DNA of 64,000 bases from UBA1479 sp963976055 (GTDB taxonomy: Bacteria > Pseudomonadota > Alphaproteobacteria > Rhodospirillales > Casp-alpha2), in contig CAXBJB010000005.1 of the NCBI GenBank assembly GCA_963976055.1, positions 248,001 through 312,000 on the forward strand, given 5' to 3'. Under the pieces are notes generated by a model. That model ran no database searches. It was not told the DNA's origin and saw only the letters and a program-made list of their open reading frames with translations. Positions 16,119 to 25,178 of this stretch are shown piece by piece; position 1 is the first letter of the stretch, and each line of letters starts with the position of its first letter. The position numbers and the translations under genes were made by a program.

Positions 16119-18029
16119 CTATTCCGTCACCGGCCGCGTGCGGGCGCGGCTCAAGCGGCGGGCAACGGCGATGACCAGGGCGGCAAATCCCAGGATCAAG
16201 GGAATGGCCGCGATGTTGAGGAACTTCAGCCAGGCGTCCAACGCGTCGATATCCTTGCGCAATGCGTGCTGCACGTTGCGCAGGTCGTGGCGGATATCGA
16301 TCATCTTGCGGCGGAACTCGGCAATCGCGGTTTTTTCTTCGGCCGTCAGGATGGCTTCGCCGCTGCCGCCCTCGCGGCTGGTCAGCCCCTCGATCCGCTT
16401 CTGGGTTTCCTGCAGTTCCTTGGCCAGCTTCTCCTGTTCGGCGCGGAACTTGCGCTCGGCCTCAAGCTGGATTTTCTCGACCATCAGGAACGGACGCTTG
16501 GAATCCCCGCGCGAGCGCAGGCCCAGCAACACGTCGCCGCCGGACAGGTTCTCAACCGCGTTGATGACGAAGTCGCTATTGCCCGCATAGGGCACCATAA
16601 GCTGTTCGCCGTTGACGTTGCGAATTTCCGCCCACAGGCCTTCGTGCAAAACGTCCGTATCGGCGACGATCACGGCGTTGAGCGGCTTCCGCGATTCCGC
16701 CAGATGGGTCTTGGCCTTTTCGGCGCGAGCCTTTTCGGCAGACTCGCCCTCGCCGATCAGCGGCGGCCCGTCGGGAAACGCCGACTTGACCGGGCCGGTT
16801 ACCCGCGCGGCCATAACCAGCTTCTTGCCCGACGGCTTGAAATCGCGGAACAGGCCGACGATGTCGATGCGGCCCTGCAGCTTGGCCACGTCGAGGGCCT
16901 CGGAATCCTCCGAGGTGGTAACGAGCGGACGGAAGGTCGTGGTCGCGCCCTCGGCCGGCTCGATGATCCCGGCCGAACCGACGTTGAGATCGCGGATGTC
17001 GGCGACCACCGCGTCGGTGGTGTCCAGGTTGCGCCGGTCGAGCGTATTCCATGCCACGTAATCGACCTGGGTGATCTGGCCTTCGTGGCGGACGTTGACG
17101 CGGCGCGCTGATTGCAGGTCGGCGGCAACCTTGTCCTTAATGAAGGTGACGCCCCAGGATTTCAACAACCGGTCGATGTCCGACGGACCCGCCGGCGCCT
17201 GGGGGCTGGGGGTTTCGGTTTCCGCGTTGGGATCGATGAAGGCCAGCACCCGCCCGCCGCGCATGACGAACTGGTCGATGGCGTACAGGGTTTCGTCGCT
17301 GAGATTTTTCGGATGGACCAGCATCAGCATGCCGAATTCCGGCGGCACGGCGTTGAACTCGGCCGGCATGGTGCGGACGTCGAACAGTTCGCGGATCTGG
17401 TTGATCACGGCCCAGGCCGGCACGGGCCGCTGGCCCATCATGAAGCCGCCCTCGACCGGCAGGCGCGCGACCATGCCGACAATCGGCCGATCCAGGGTCG
17501 CCAGCGAATAGACCAGCTTGGTCAGATCGTATTCCAGGAACGGCTCGCGCTCCGTCGTGAAGTAGGGAATGACGGCCTTGCCATCGACGGAATTGGTGCC
17601 GGCCAGGCCGAAATAGCCGCGATCGCCGGACTGGTCATAAGGCAGGCCTTGCAGGCCGAAAGTGACGGCCTCGTCCTCGACCTCGGAAAAGGCCTCCGGG
17701 TTCTTGACCTCAAGCCGGATCTTGCCGCCCGAGATGTTGACGTAGCGTTCCAGAAGCTCGCGCACGCGGTTGGCGTAGGCCTGATGGCCCGGATAGCTTT
17801 CGCCCAGCGCGCGGGTGAAATAGAGCCGCAGCGTGATCGGTTCCGTCAGCGACGTCAGCACCTTGCGGGTGCCGTCGGACAGGGTGTAGAGCCCTCGTTC
17901 CGTCAGGTCGACCTGGGCCGAGCGCAGGGACAGGTTGACCGCCAGATTGACGGCGAGGAACAAGACGGCGGCAAGGCCCACGCCGATCACGGCGAGACGG
18001 TTGCGATCGATTGTCTTCAATGCGTTCAT
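16119..18029 (-). CDS. GldG-like ABC transporter auxiliary protein
   Basis: A 636-residue protein anchored by helices at both ends (about residues 13-32 and 600-620). The large extracytoplasmic region in between contains a GldG/ABC-type-uncharacterised domain. I see the typical YTLSDGTRKVLTSLTEPITL start of the mature domain, a Rossmann-like core (MLMLVHPKNLSDETLYAIDQ), and a coiled-coil stretch at about 510-590 (LEAERKFRAEQEKLAKELQE). In Bacteroidetes GldA, GldF and GldG are needed for gliding; in Proteobacteria the homologous exporters have unknown substrates. It sits directly behind the permease (15-base gap) and before DUF4340. Confidence 0.78.
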   Translation of the reverse strand: MNALKTIDRNRLAVIGVGLAAVLFLAVNLAVNLSLRSAQVDLTERGLYTLSDGTRKVLTSLTEPITLRLYFTRALGESYPGHQAYANRVRELLERYVNISGGKIRLEVKNPEAFSEVEDEAVTFGLQGLPYDQSGDRGYFGLAGTNSVDGKAVIPYFTTEREPFLEYDLTKLVYSLATLDRPIVGMVARLPVEGGFMMGQRPVPAWAVINQIRELFDVRTMPAEFNAVPPEFGMLMLVHPKNLSDETLYAIDQFVMRGGRVLAFIDPNAETETPSPQAPAGPSDIDRLLKSWGVTFIKDKVAADLQSARRVNVRHEGQITQVDYVAWNTLDRRNLDTTDAVVADIRDLNVGSAGIIEPAEGATTTFRPLVTTSEDSEALDVAKLQGRIDIVGLFRDFKPSGKKLVMAARVTGPVKSAFPDGPPLIGEGESAEKARAEKAKTHLAESRKPLNAVIVADTDVLHEGLWAEIRNVNGEQLMVPYAGNSDFVINAVENLSGGDVLLGLRSRGDSKRPFLMVEKIQLEAERKFRAEQEKLAKELQETQKRIEGLTSREGGSGEAILTAEEKTAIAEFRRKMIDIRHDLRNVQHALRKDIDALDAWLKFLNIAAIPLILGFAALVIAVARRLSRARTRPVTE

Positions 18030-18044
18030 GATCTTTCCCGCCCC

Positions 18045-18779
18045 CTACGCCGATTTCTTCACTTCGACGACGATCACGTTGGTGAACAGGAAGAACGCGA
18101 TCAGCGACACGAAGAACAGCACATCGCGCAGGTCGATGACGCCGCGCATCACCGCATCGAAGCGGACCAGGAAGCTGAGGCTGGCCACCGTGTCGACGAT
18201 CAGCGCCGGCGCCCAGGCCTGGAAGAAGTTAAGCACCAGATCCAGGCCGCTCATGGTGAACAGGAAGCACACCGTGGCCGAAATGATGAAGGCGATCACC
18301 TGATTCTTGGTCATGGCCGACATGCAGGCGCCGATGGACATGAACGCCCCCGCCATCAGAAAGCTGCCGATATAGCTCGCGACGATCACGCCGTTGTCCG
18401 GTTCGCCCAGCACGTTGACGGTAACCCAGACGGGAAAGGTCAGCGCCAGCGCGATGCCGCAGAACGCCCAGGCTGCCATGAACTTGCCGAGCACTGCCTG
18501 CGTCGTGGTCACGGGCAGGGTCATCAGAAGCTCGATGGTGCCGGATTTGCGTTCCTCCGCCCACAGGCGCATGGCGACGGCGGGGATCAGGATCAGGTAC
18601 AGCCAGGGATGAAAGCGGAAGAAAGCTTCCAGATCCGCCTGGCCGTTGTCGAAGAAACGGCCCAGATAGAAGGTGAAGGCGCCGGTCAGCGCCAGGAAGA
18701 TGACGATGAACACAAGCGCCAGCGGCGTCGCGAAGTAGCCGGCCAGTTCACGCTTGGCGATGATCCAGATGTTACGCAT
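18045..18779 (-). CDS. ABC transporter permease (GldF-like, ABC-2 type)
   Basis: A 244-residue inner-membrane protein with about six hydrophobic helices. The opening IIAKRELAGYFATPLALVFI is typical of the GldF/NosY-like ABC-2 permeases. It forms the channel of the exporter energised by the ATPase encoded just upstream, whose stop region it overlaps by eight bases. The overlap implies translational coupling and fixed subunit ratios. Confidence 0.85.
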   Translation of the reverse strand: MRNIWIIAKRELAGYFATPLALVFIVIFLALTGAFTFYLGRFFDNGQADLEAFFRFHPWLYLILIPAVAMRLWAEERKSGTIELLMTLPVTTTQAVLGKFMAAWAFCGIALALTFPVWVTVNVLGEPDNGVIVASYIGSFLMAGAFMSIGACMSAMTKNQVIAFIISATVCFLFTMSGLDLVLNFFQAWAPALIVDTVASLSFLVRFDAVMRGVIDLRDVLFFVSLIAFFLFTNVIVVEVKKSA

Positions 18780-19740
18780 CGGCTCCCCCTTGGGCCTCGC
18801 CCTGGGTGATCTTGCGGAACACTTCGTCCATATGGCCGCGTTCCACGTACATTTCCTCGGGCGTCACGTTCTTGGACCTGAGAAAATCGCCGACCGGCAG
18901 GACGATGGACGCCCCCGCCTTGGGCCGGGCGCGGAATGCCGCCGTGCCATTGACCGGATCGCCCAGCGCATCGACACCCGCGACCTGATCCAGGGCCGCC
19001 AGACCGGCCACGATGTCGGCAGCCTGATCGGCCGCCAGCTTGACCACGACCGCGTTGTGGCGCGCGTCGCGGCACAGCAACTGTTCCGGCGTGCCGTCGG
19101 CCAACAGCTTGCCGTGGGCAATGACCACGGCGCGGGTGCAGATGGCTTCGACTTCTTCCAGGATATGGGTCGAAATGACGATGGCTTTGTCATGGGCCAT
19201 GTCCTTGATGAGCGAGCGGACCTGATGTTTCTGGTTGGGGTCGAGGCCGTCCGTCGGCTCGTCCATGATCAGGACTTCCGGATCGTGGAGGATCGCCTGG
19301 GCTAGGCCGACGCGGCGCTTGAAGCCCTTGGACAGGGTTTCCACCGGGCGGTCGAAGACCTCGTCCAATGCCGCCATTTCGCGCACCCGGTCGACCCGGC
19401 GGCCGATCTCGGCGCCGTTGAAGCCGCGGATCTGTGCGATGAAGCGCAGGAAGGAGGAGACCCGCATGTCGCCGTAGGTCGGCGCCCCTTCGGGCAGGTA
19501 GCCGATCGCCGCCTTCACGGCCATGGGTTCGGTCACCACGTCGTGGCCCTGAACCCGGGCGGTGCCGCTGGTCGGCGTCAGGTATCCGCAGACCATCTTC
19601 ATGGTCGTCGACTTGCCGGCGCCGTTGGGGCCGAGAAAGCCCAGCACCTCGCCCCGGCGCACGGCCATGGACACGGCGTCGACGGCGGTCAGGTCACCGA
19701 ACCGTTTGGTCAAATTCTCAAGAACGATCATATCAGACAT
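18772..19740 (-). CDS. ABC transporter ATP-binding protein (GldA-like)
   Basis: A 322-residue ATPase with Walker A GPNGAGKST, signature LSKGFKRRVGLAQ and Walker B VLIMDEPTDGLD, followed by the switch His in VISTHILEEVE. It powers the exporter made with the two downstream membrane proteins and is the first gene of a four-gene operon (ATPase, permease, GldG-like, DUF4340). The last 90 residues form an extra C-terminal domain common in this family. The start could also be the second ATG at 19731. The 213-base spacer upstream contains a perfect 10-bp palindrome, GTTGGCCAAC (19867-19876). Confidence 0.88.
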   Translation of the reverse strand: MSDMIVLENLTKRFGDLTAVDAVSMAVRRGEVLGFLGPNGAGKSTTMKMVCGYLTPTSGTARVQGHDVVTEPMAVKAAIGYLPEGAPTYGDMRVSSFLRFIAQIRGFNGAEIGRRVDRVREMAALDEVFDRPVETLSKGFKRRVGLAQAILHDPEVLIMDEPTDGLDPNQKHQVRSLIKDMAHDKAIVISTHILEEVEAICTRAVVIAHGKLLADGTPEQLLCRDARHNAVVVKLAADQAADIVAGLAALDQVAGVDALGDPVNGTAAFRARPKAGASIVLPVGDFLRSKNVTPEEMYVERGHMDEVFRKITQGEAQGGADA

Positions 19741-19953
19741 TGCGCGTCACCACCCCCCACTGGCGTGCGTGATCCCACGGGACGGGGACCGGCGCAATGA
19801 TAATCGCGAATATGTCCGGAATGCGGCAATCGCAGTTCACGGATATCTCTCCCTGTTTGTCCGGTTGTTGGCCAACCTTGAACGGCAAGGGAAATAGTCT
19901 GATTAATCGGGCATTTGCAACCCTTGGGGGCGAAGATTTTTTTGCCGGGCCGG

Positions 19954-21303
19954 TCACACGGCCTGGGAATGGCGCGCCGGAGGGGCTATCCCTGGGGCCG
20001 GCAGATAGGCATCGAAGACCGCCGCCACCGCCCGCATCAGGGGCCGCGCGTCCTCGGGAACGGTGACCACGGCGCCGTCGACGCGCACCAGCCCGTCCAC
20101 CGCCATATCGACCAGGCGCGCCAGTTCGGTGGCGAACATGGAGGCGCCGCCGAAGCGGTCGAGATCGACCGTCATTTCGCACATCAGGCGTTCGATCACC
20201 GCCCGGCGGCGGCGGTCGTCGGCGTTGATCACAATGCCTTTCACCGTTGCCAACTGTCCGGCGGCGATACGCCGGCTATAGGTTCCTGTGTCCGGCGCGT
20301 TCTGGACATAGCCGCCCGGAAGTTCGCCGATGGCCGAGGCGCCCAGCCCCAGCAGGACGTTGGCCGTATCGGTGGTATAGCCCTGGAAATTGCGGCGCAG
20401 ACGGCCCGCCTCGAGGGCATGGCACAGGGCGTCATCCGGCATCGCGAAATGGTCGAGACCGACGCGCCGATAACCGTTGCGGGTCAGGCGCAGGGCGGCG
20501 GCGGCGGCCTGATCAAATCGTCCTTGCGCATCGGCCCGGGGCAGGTCGTCGAGCAGGCTCTGGTGGCGCTTCATCCAGGGCACATGAGCGTAGCCGAACA
20601 GGGCGATGCGTTGGGCTTCCAGTTCCGCCGTGCGGTCCACGGTGCGCAACACATGATCGACGGTTTGCAGCGGCAGGCCGTACATGAGGTCCAGGTTGAT
20701 ACGGTCGATGCCGACGGCGCGCAAAAGATCGACGGCGCGGCGCACCACCGCGAACGGCTGCTCCCGGTTGATGGCCCGCTGGACCCGTTCGTTCAGATCC
20801 TGGACCCCGATGCTGACGCGGGTCACCCCGCCCGCCGCCATGGCCTCGGCCATGTCATGAGTCAGAACGCGGGGATCGATCTCGACCGCCGTTTCGGTCT
20901 GCGGGCCGAAGCGGAAGACGGCGCGCAGACGGTCCATCACGGCGCGAAAGTCGTCGGCGCCCAGAATGTTGGGCGTGCCGCCGCCGAAATGAACATGCGA
21001 CACGGCGGGCGGGGTCCCCAGAGCCGCCGCGACCAGGTCGATTTCCGCCCTCAGATCGGCGACATAGACGGCGATGGGGGCGTATCGGCGAGTGATCTTG
21101 GTGGTGCAGCCGCAATAGGTGCAGAGTTCGCGGCAATAGGGAATGTGCAGGTAGATCGACACGGGGCCGTCGGCAGGCGTCAACCCGGCGAGCCCATCCG
21201 CATAGTCCGCGGGACCGATGCCGTCCCGGAAATGCGGCGCGGTCGGATAGCTCGTGTAGCGCGGCACCGGGCCGCCGTAGGTGTCGAGCAGATGCGGGTC
21301 CAT
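19954..21303 (-). CDS. hemN: Oxygen-independent coproporphyrinogen III oxidase
   Basis: A 449-residue radical-SAM enzyme that converts coproporphyrinogen III to protoporphyrinogen IX when oxygen is scarce. The cluster motif is visible as Cys57, Cys61 and Cys64 (YCRELCTYCGC), with Cys66 next to it as in true HemN. SAM-contact segments HFGGGTPN and VSIGVQDLNERVQRAINR follow. The full HemN length and the conserved ASAIGELPGGYVQN stretch support HemN rather than the haem chaperone HemW. AAGGGA lies about nine bases before the ATG. A strong FNR-type promoter stands upstream (21339-21380), so expression should rise under low oxygen. Confidence 0.92.
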   Translation of the reverse strand: MDPHLLDTYGGPVPRYTSYPTAPHFRDGIGPADYADGLAGLTPADGPVSIYLHIPYCRELCTYCGCTTKITRRYAPIAVYVADLRAEIDLVAAALGTPPAVSHVHFGGGTPNILGADDFRAVMDRLRAVFRFGPQTETAVEIDPRVLTHDMAEAMAAGGVTRVSIGVQDLNERVQRAINREQPFAVVRRAVDLLRAVGIDRINLDLMYGLPLQTVDHVLRTVDRTAELEAQRIALFGYAHVPWMKRHQSLLDDLPRADAQGRFDQAAAAALRLTRNGYRRVGLDHFAMPDDALCHALEAGRLRRNFQGYTTDTANVLLGLGASAIGELPGGYVQNAPDTGTYSRRIAAGQLATVKGIVINADDRRRRAVIERLMCEMTVDLDRFGGASMFATELARLVDMAVDGLVRVDGAVVTVPEDARPLMRAVAAVFDAYLPAPGIAPPARHSQAV

Positions 21304-21338
21304 AGCCCCGGTCCCTTCCCATGTTCATTGGCGTCGGG

Positions 21339-21380
21339 ATTTAAGGACGGCGGCGGGGACCCTGCATTGACATGGGTCAA
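21339..21380 (-). promoter_or_regulatory. FNR/FixK-type class II promoter of hemN
   Basis: The palindrome TTGACATGGGTCAA at 21367-21380 matches the FNR-family consensus TTGAY-N4-RTCAA exactly. On the minus strand a -10 element, TTAAAT, lies at 21344-21339, 30-35 bases from the centre of the site. That places the site near -41.5 for a start of transcription about base 21332, the classic activator position. hemN is a known FnrL/Anr target in Rhodobacter and Pseudomonas. Confidence 0.75.
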
Positions 21381-21404
21381 GAATGCCCGCGGCGCGGCGG
21401 CGGA

Positions 21405-22226
21405 TCAGCGGACCGCGTTGACCCGCCAGTCGTAGGCATGGGCGTCGACTTCCGTGCGTCCGGCCAGGCGGGCCTTCAGGTCCGGCCCGGCGTACCGCGT
21501 CAGATGCGCCAGCACGCCCGCCTCCGCGCCGCCGAAATCGTCGATGAACCAGTCATAGATCTTGGACACGACCAATTGGCCGTCGGCGTCGATGCGCGCC
21601 CCGCGCGGGCTGTTGACGTAGGTTTCCGCCGCGGCGGTCAGCATGCGGTCCACCGTGTCGCCCGTGTAGGGCCGGGGGGCCAGGTCGGGGCAGCCGATGG
21701 ACGCGCAGTTGACCGCGTAGTGGATGCGGGGATCCCGCCAGATCGGGCGCAGGATGCGGTGTTCGATATCGTCGAGGGCCAGTTTTTCACCTTCCACCGC
21801 CGCCAGCTTCTTGCCCCAGGGCCCGTCGGAAAACAGGCCCGGCGAGATGTCGATGTCGCGGATCGAGGAGACCGGCCAATGATCGAGGACAACCTTCACC
21901 GTCAGCGCGTTATAGAGGTTGATCCAGAACGCCATCTGTTCCCGCCGGTTCAGGCCGGAGACTGCGACCGCCTCCAGCTTCGTGACATAGGCCGCGAGGT
22001 CCGCATGGTCGGCCGCCGTGACGCGGGCATAGTCGACCCGGTTGGCCTCTTGGGGCTCGATGCGCAGATAATGGGCGAGGAAGCGGCCCCAGACGCCATG
22101 ATCGACACGCGCCGTCGATGCCGGGTCATGGGCCTGCCAGCGGTCCCACAATTCGGCCTTGGGCCCGCCGGCGGCGGCGGGCAGGGCAAGGACGGCCAGA
22201 AACAGAAAAACGGCGGCGCGGATCAT
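21405..22226 (-). CDS. Exported DUF547 domain-containing protein
   Basis: A 273-residue protein with a signal peptide (residues 1-19, ending PAAAG). The DUF547 core follows: MAFWINLYNALTVKVVLDHW (about residues 113-132), IRDIDISPGLF, and the Cys-containing HYAVNCASIGCPDL segment. These invariant Trp/Asn/His/Cys residues suggest an enzyme related to papain-fold hydrolases, but no activity is established. I chose the ATG at 22226 because it alone gives a signal peptide. It is 101 bases upstream of hemN on the same strand, with the FNR site in between, so hemN has its own promoter. Confidence 0.8.
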   Translation of the reverse strand: MIRAAVFLFLAVLALPAAAGGPKAELWDRWQAHDPASTARVDHGVWGRFLAHYLRIEPQEANRVDYARVTAADHADLAAYVTKLEAVAVSGLNRREQMAFWINLYNALTVKVVLDHWPVSSIRDIDISPGLFSDGPWGKKLAAVEGEKLALDDIEHRILRPIWRDPRIHYAVNCASIGCPDLAPRPYTGDTVDRMLTAAAETYVNSPRGARIDADGQLVVSKIYDWFIDDFGGAEAGVLAHLTRYAGPDLKARLAGRTEVDAHAYDWRVNAVR

Positions 22227-22312
22227 CGGCAAGGTCCTGAAAAGCAGGGAACGACATCGGCGACATAGATTAGGATAATCCGCGGGCAGGCGCCCTACAC
22301 AGCCGTTCACAT

Positions 22313-22347
22313 CCCCGTCACCGGCCCGCGCATGCCCGGTCACGGGG
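22313..22347. promoter_or_regulatory. GC-rich hairpin in a divergent spacer
   Basis: CCCCGTCACCGG (22313-22324) pairs with CCGGTCACGGGG (22336-22347), 11 of 12 positions, around an 11-base loop. It lies between the divergent starts of the DUF547 gene and DAHP synthase, about 115 bases before the latter. No T-run follows, so it is not a standard terminator. It may be an operator or leader hairpin. Confidence 0.25.
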
Positions 22348-22460
22348 CGGAAATCGCCCTTTAACGCCGGTTTAACTGGAAATCCGCGACGATGCCCCTT
22401 ATATCGGGTCGTTAAATACCCTGGGAAAACGAACATCTTAAGCCTTTGAAGAGGTGCCTC

Positions 22461-23843
22461 ATGGCGATCAAATGGACGCCCGACTCCTGGCGCGGCAAAT
22501 CGATCCTTCAGGTTCCGGAATATCCGGACGCGAAGGCCCTGGAAACCGTCGAAGCGCAGCTGAAGCGCCGGCCGCCGCTGGTTTTCGCCGGCGAGGCGCG
22601 CTCGCTGAAGAAATCCCTGGCCCAGGTCGCCGAGGGCGAGGCCTTCCTGCTGCAGGGCGGCGACTGCGCCGAAAGTTTCGCCGAATTCCATCCGGACAAC
22701 ATCCGCGACACCTTCCGCGTGCTGTTGCAGATGGCGGTTGTGCTGACCTTCGGCGCGGCCCTGCCGGTGATCAAGGTCGGCCGCATGGCCGGGCAGTTCG
22801 CCAAGCCGCGCTCGGCCCCCACGGAAGTCATCGACGGCGTCGAACTGCCGTCCTACCGGGGCGATATGGTCAATGGCATGGAGTTCACGCCGGAATCCCG
22901 CATCCCCGACCCCGAACGCCTGATGCAGGTCTACAACCAGTCGGCTTCGACCCTGAACCTGCTGCGCGCCTTCGCCCAGGGCGGCTATGCCGACCTGCAC
23001 AAGGTCCATCAGTGGAACCTGGGCTTCGTCGCCGACAGTGCCGAGGGCGAAAAATACGCCGACATGGCCGACCGCCTGGATGAAACGCTGGGCTTCATGG
23101 CCGCCTGCGGCCTGACGTCGGAAACCACGCCGCAGATCCGCGAAACGGATTTCTATACGTCCCACGAGGCGCTGCTGCTGTGGTACGAACAGGCCCTAAC
23201 GCGCATCGACAGCACCACGGGCGATTGGTACGACACCTCCGCCCATATGCTGTGGATCGGCGACCGCACCCGCGATCCCGACGGCGCCCATGTGGAATTC
23301 ATGCGCGGCATCAACAACCCGATCGCCTTCAAGGCCGGCCCGTCCCTCGACCCGGACGAAATGATCCGCCTGATCGACATCCTGAACCCGAAGAACGACC
23401 CCGGGCGCATCACCATCATCGCCCGCATGGGATCGGACAAGATCGCCCAGGGCCTGCCGCCCTTGGTGCGCAAGGTCAAATCCGAAGGCCGCAAGGTCGT
23501 CTGGGTCACCGACCCCATGCACGGCAACGTGATCAAGGCGTCCAGCGGCTACAAGACGCGGCCGTTCGACCGCATCCTGTCGGAAGTGCGCGACTTCTTC
23601 GCCGTGCATCAGGCCGAAGGCACCCATGCCGGCGGCGTGCATCTGGAAATGACCGGCCAGGACGTGACCGAATGCACGGGCGGCGCGCAGGCGATCACCG
23701 ACACGGACCTCAGCGACCGCTACCACACCCATTGCGACCCCCGGCTCAACGCGCGCCAGGCGCTTGAACTGGCCTTCCTGGTGGCGGAAATGCTGAAGGA
23801 AGCCCGCACGCCCAAGCTGAAACAGGCCGCCCTGCCGTCTTAA
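22461..23843 (+). CDS. aroG: Class II 3-deoxy-7-phosphoheptulonate (DAHP) synthase
   Basis: A 460-residue enzyme, the usual length for plant-type class II DAHP synthases. It condenses phosphoenolpyruvate with erythrose 4-phosphate, the first step of the shikimate pathway. The metal-site Cys is Cys69 in LLQGGDCAESF. Further conserved blocks are PTEVIDGVELPSYRGD, WVTDPMHGN and HLEMTGQDVTEC. The ATG at 22461 follows GAGGTG by five bases, so it is preferred over the ATG at 22446. No trp leader peptide or tandem Trp/Phe/Tyr codons are seen upstream. Symbol use varies between aroG, aroF and aroA for this class. Confidence 0.92.
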   Translation: MAIKWTPDSWRGKSILQVPEYPDAKALETVEAQLKRRPPLVFAGEARSLKKSLAQVAEGEAFLLQGGDCAESFAEFHPDNIRDTFRVLLQMAVVLTFGAALPVIKVGRMAGQFAKPRSAPTEVIDGVELPSYRGDMVNGMEFTPESRIPDPERLMQVYNQSASTLNLLRAFAQGGYADLHKVHQWNLGFVADSAEGEKYADMADRLDETLGFMAACGLTSETTPQIRETDFYTSHEALLLWYEQALTRIDSTTGDWYDTSAHMLWIGDRTRDPDGAHVEFMRGINNPIAFKAGPSLDPDEMIRLIDILNPKNDPGRITIIARMGSDKIAQGLPPLVRKVKSEGRKVVWVTDPMHGNVIKASSGYKTRPFDRILSEVRDFFAVHQAEGTHAGGVHLEMTGQDVTECTGGAQAITDTDLSDRYHTHCDPRLNARQALELAFLVAEMLKEARTPKLKQAALPS

Positions 23844-23880
23844 GGACGGACCTGTCGGCGGCGCGGTGGGGAGATATTCC

Positions 23881-25074
23881 ATGGCCGGGCCCCCGGATGA
23901 TGTAAGCGACAATTTGGCCGGCGCGGCGCCGGACGGCGCCGACACGCGGTTCGAAGACCAGATCGCCCGCTGGGCCGATCATTATTTCCTGCGCACCAAG
24001 CAGACCGTGCGCCGGTTCGGCGACACCCAGGTCACCTATGCCGTGTTCATGCGCCGGCCTGTCGTGTTCGCGCCGAAAATTGCGCTGGACTGGCTGACCG
24101 AAGCGGCGCGGGCACGCAGCACGGATTTCAGGATCGAGCCCAATTTCGCCGAGGGCCAGTGGGTCGGCGCCGGCGAGCCCCTGATGTACGTGACTGGGTC
24201 GCTCGAACATCTGGTCGATCTGGAAACTCTGCTGCTGCAAAAGCTGGGCGCCTGCTGCGTCGCCGCCAACAATGCCTATGTCATGTGCGCGACCCTGCCC
24301 AAGGTCGCCTTCCTGGCCATGGACGCGCGGCACTGCGCGGGCACGGAAATGGCCGACCACATGGCCTATGCGTGCTCCGTCGGCTCCAAAGCCGCGCAAG
24401 AGCAGGCGGGGGCCAAGGGCTTCATCGGCAACGCGACCAAGGCCACTGCCCATCATTTCGGCAACGACGGCGGCATGGGCACCATGCCCCATGCCATGAT
24501 CGGTTATGCCGGATCGACCCTGCGCGCGGCGGAAATGTACGCCGAAACATTCCCGGGTGAGCCGATGACCGTTCTGGCCGACTATTTCGGGACCGAGATC
24601 ACGGATGCCCTCGCGGTCTGCACCCGTTTCCCGGACCTCGTCTTGGACGGCAAGCTGGCGTTCCGCCTGGACACCCACGGTGGTCGCTACATGGAAGGCC
24701 TCGACCCCCAGGAAAGTTATGCCGTGCTGGAACGCCACGTACCCTTGGCCGTGCGCCGCTACCGCAACGAAAAGGAACTGCGCTATCTGACCGGCACCGG
24801 CGTGTCCGCCGCCGCGATCTTCCTGTTCCGCGAACGGCTCGACGCCGCCGGCCACCACAAGGCGCGCATCGTCTGTTCGTCCGGCTTCGACGTCGAGAAA
24901 TGCAAGGTCATGGCCGACGTGGAGGCGCCCATCGACGTGGTCGGCACGGGATCGTACCTCCCGTCGAACTGGAGCGAGACCTACGCCACGGCCGACATCA
25001 TCGCTTACGACGGCAAACCCCGGGTCAAACTGGGCCGCGAGTTCCTGCTGCAGCGGCCGGGCAAGGACCGCTGA
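23881..25074 (+). CDS. pncB: Nicotinate phosphoribosyltransferase
   Basis: A 397-residue enzyme of NAD salvage that makes nicotinate mononucleotide from nicotinate and PRPP. Family signatures include the N-terminal DHYFLRTKQTV, the substrate-binding HCAGTEMADH region, the long GFIGNATKATAHHFG stretch and the C-terminal VGTGSYLPSNWSETYATADI. GGGGAG lies seven bases before the ATG at 23881, which rules out the upstream GTG at 23866. It is followed 104 bases later by nadE, which completes NAD synthesis, so the two likely work together. Whether it belongs to the pncB1 or pncB2 type cannot be settled by eye. Confidence 0.82.
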   Translation: MAGPPDDVSDNLAGAAPDGADTRFEDQIARWADHYFLRTKQTVRRFGDTQVTYAVFMRRPVVFAPKIALDWLTEAARARSTDFRIEPNFAEGQWVGAGEPLMYVTGSLEHLVDLETLLLQKLGACCVAANNAYVMCATLPKVAFLAMDARHCAGTEMADHMAYACSVGSKAAQEQAGAKGFIGNATKATAHHFGNDGGMGTMPHAMIGYAGSTLRAAEMYAETFPGEPMTVLADYFGTEITDALAVCTRFPDLVLDGKLAFRLDTHGGRYMEGLDPQESYAVLERHVPLAVRRYRNEKELRYLTGTGVSAAAIFLFRERLDAAGHHKARIVCSSGFDVEKCKVMADVEAPIDVVGTGSYLPSNWSETYATADIIAYDGKPRVKLGREFLLQRPGKDR

Positions 25075-25178
25075 CAAGCCCAAATCCCCGCCGGTTTCGT
25101 TGACAGGGGAAGGGCGCGTGCCTACCCTGCCGCCGCTTGACCGACCCCTTCTGAAAACCCGAACACCGCGAAGCTTTC

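Noticed and set aside
15285..17111. A 608-codon plus-strand frame across the DUF4340 and GldG-like genes
   Set aside because: It is antisense to well-supported genes, rich in Ala/Arg/Gly/His and without any family resemblance.
17112..18809. A 565-codon plus-strand frame
   Set aside because: Antisense shadow of the GldG-like and permease genes with low-complexity His/Asp/Glu/Arg content.
22227..22460. Tryptophan-type attenuator before DAHP synthase
   Set aside because: There is no short frame with repeated Trp, Phe or Tyr codons and no terminator with a T-run.
21405..23165. A 586-codon open frame on the minus strand
   Set aside because: Only its last 273 codons (the DUF547 gene) are real; the rest is the antisense of DAHP synthase, opened by strong GC codon bias.
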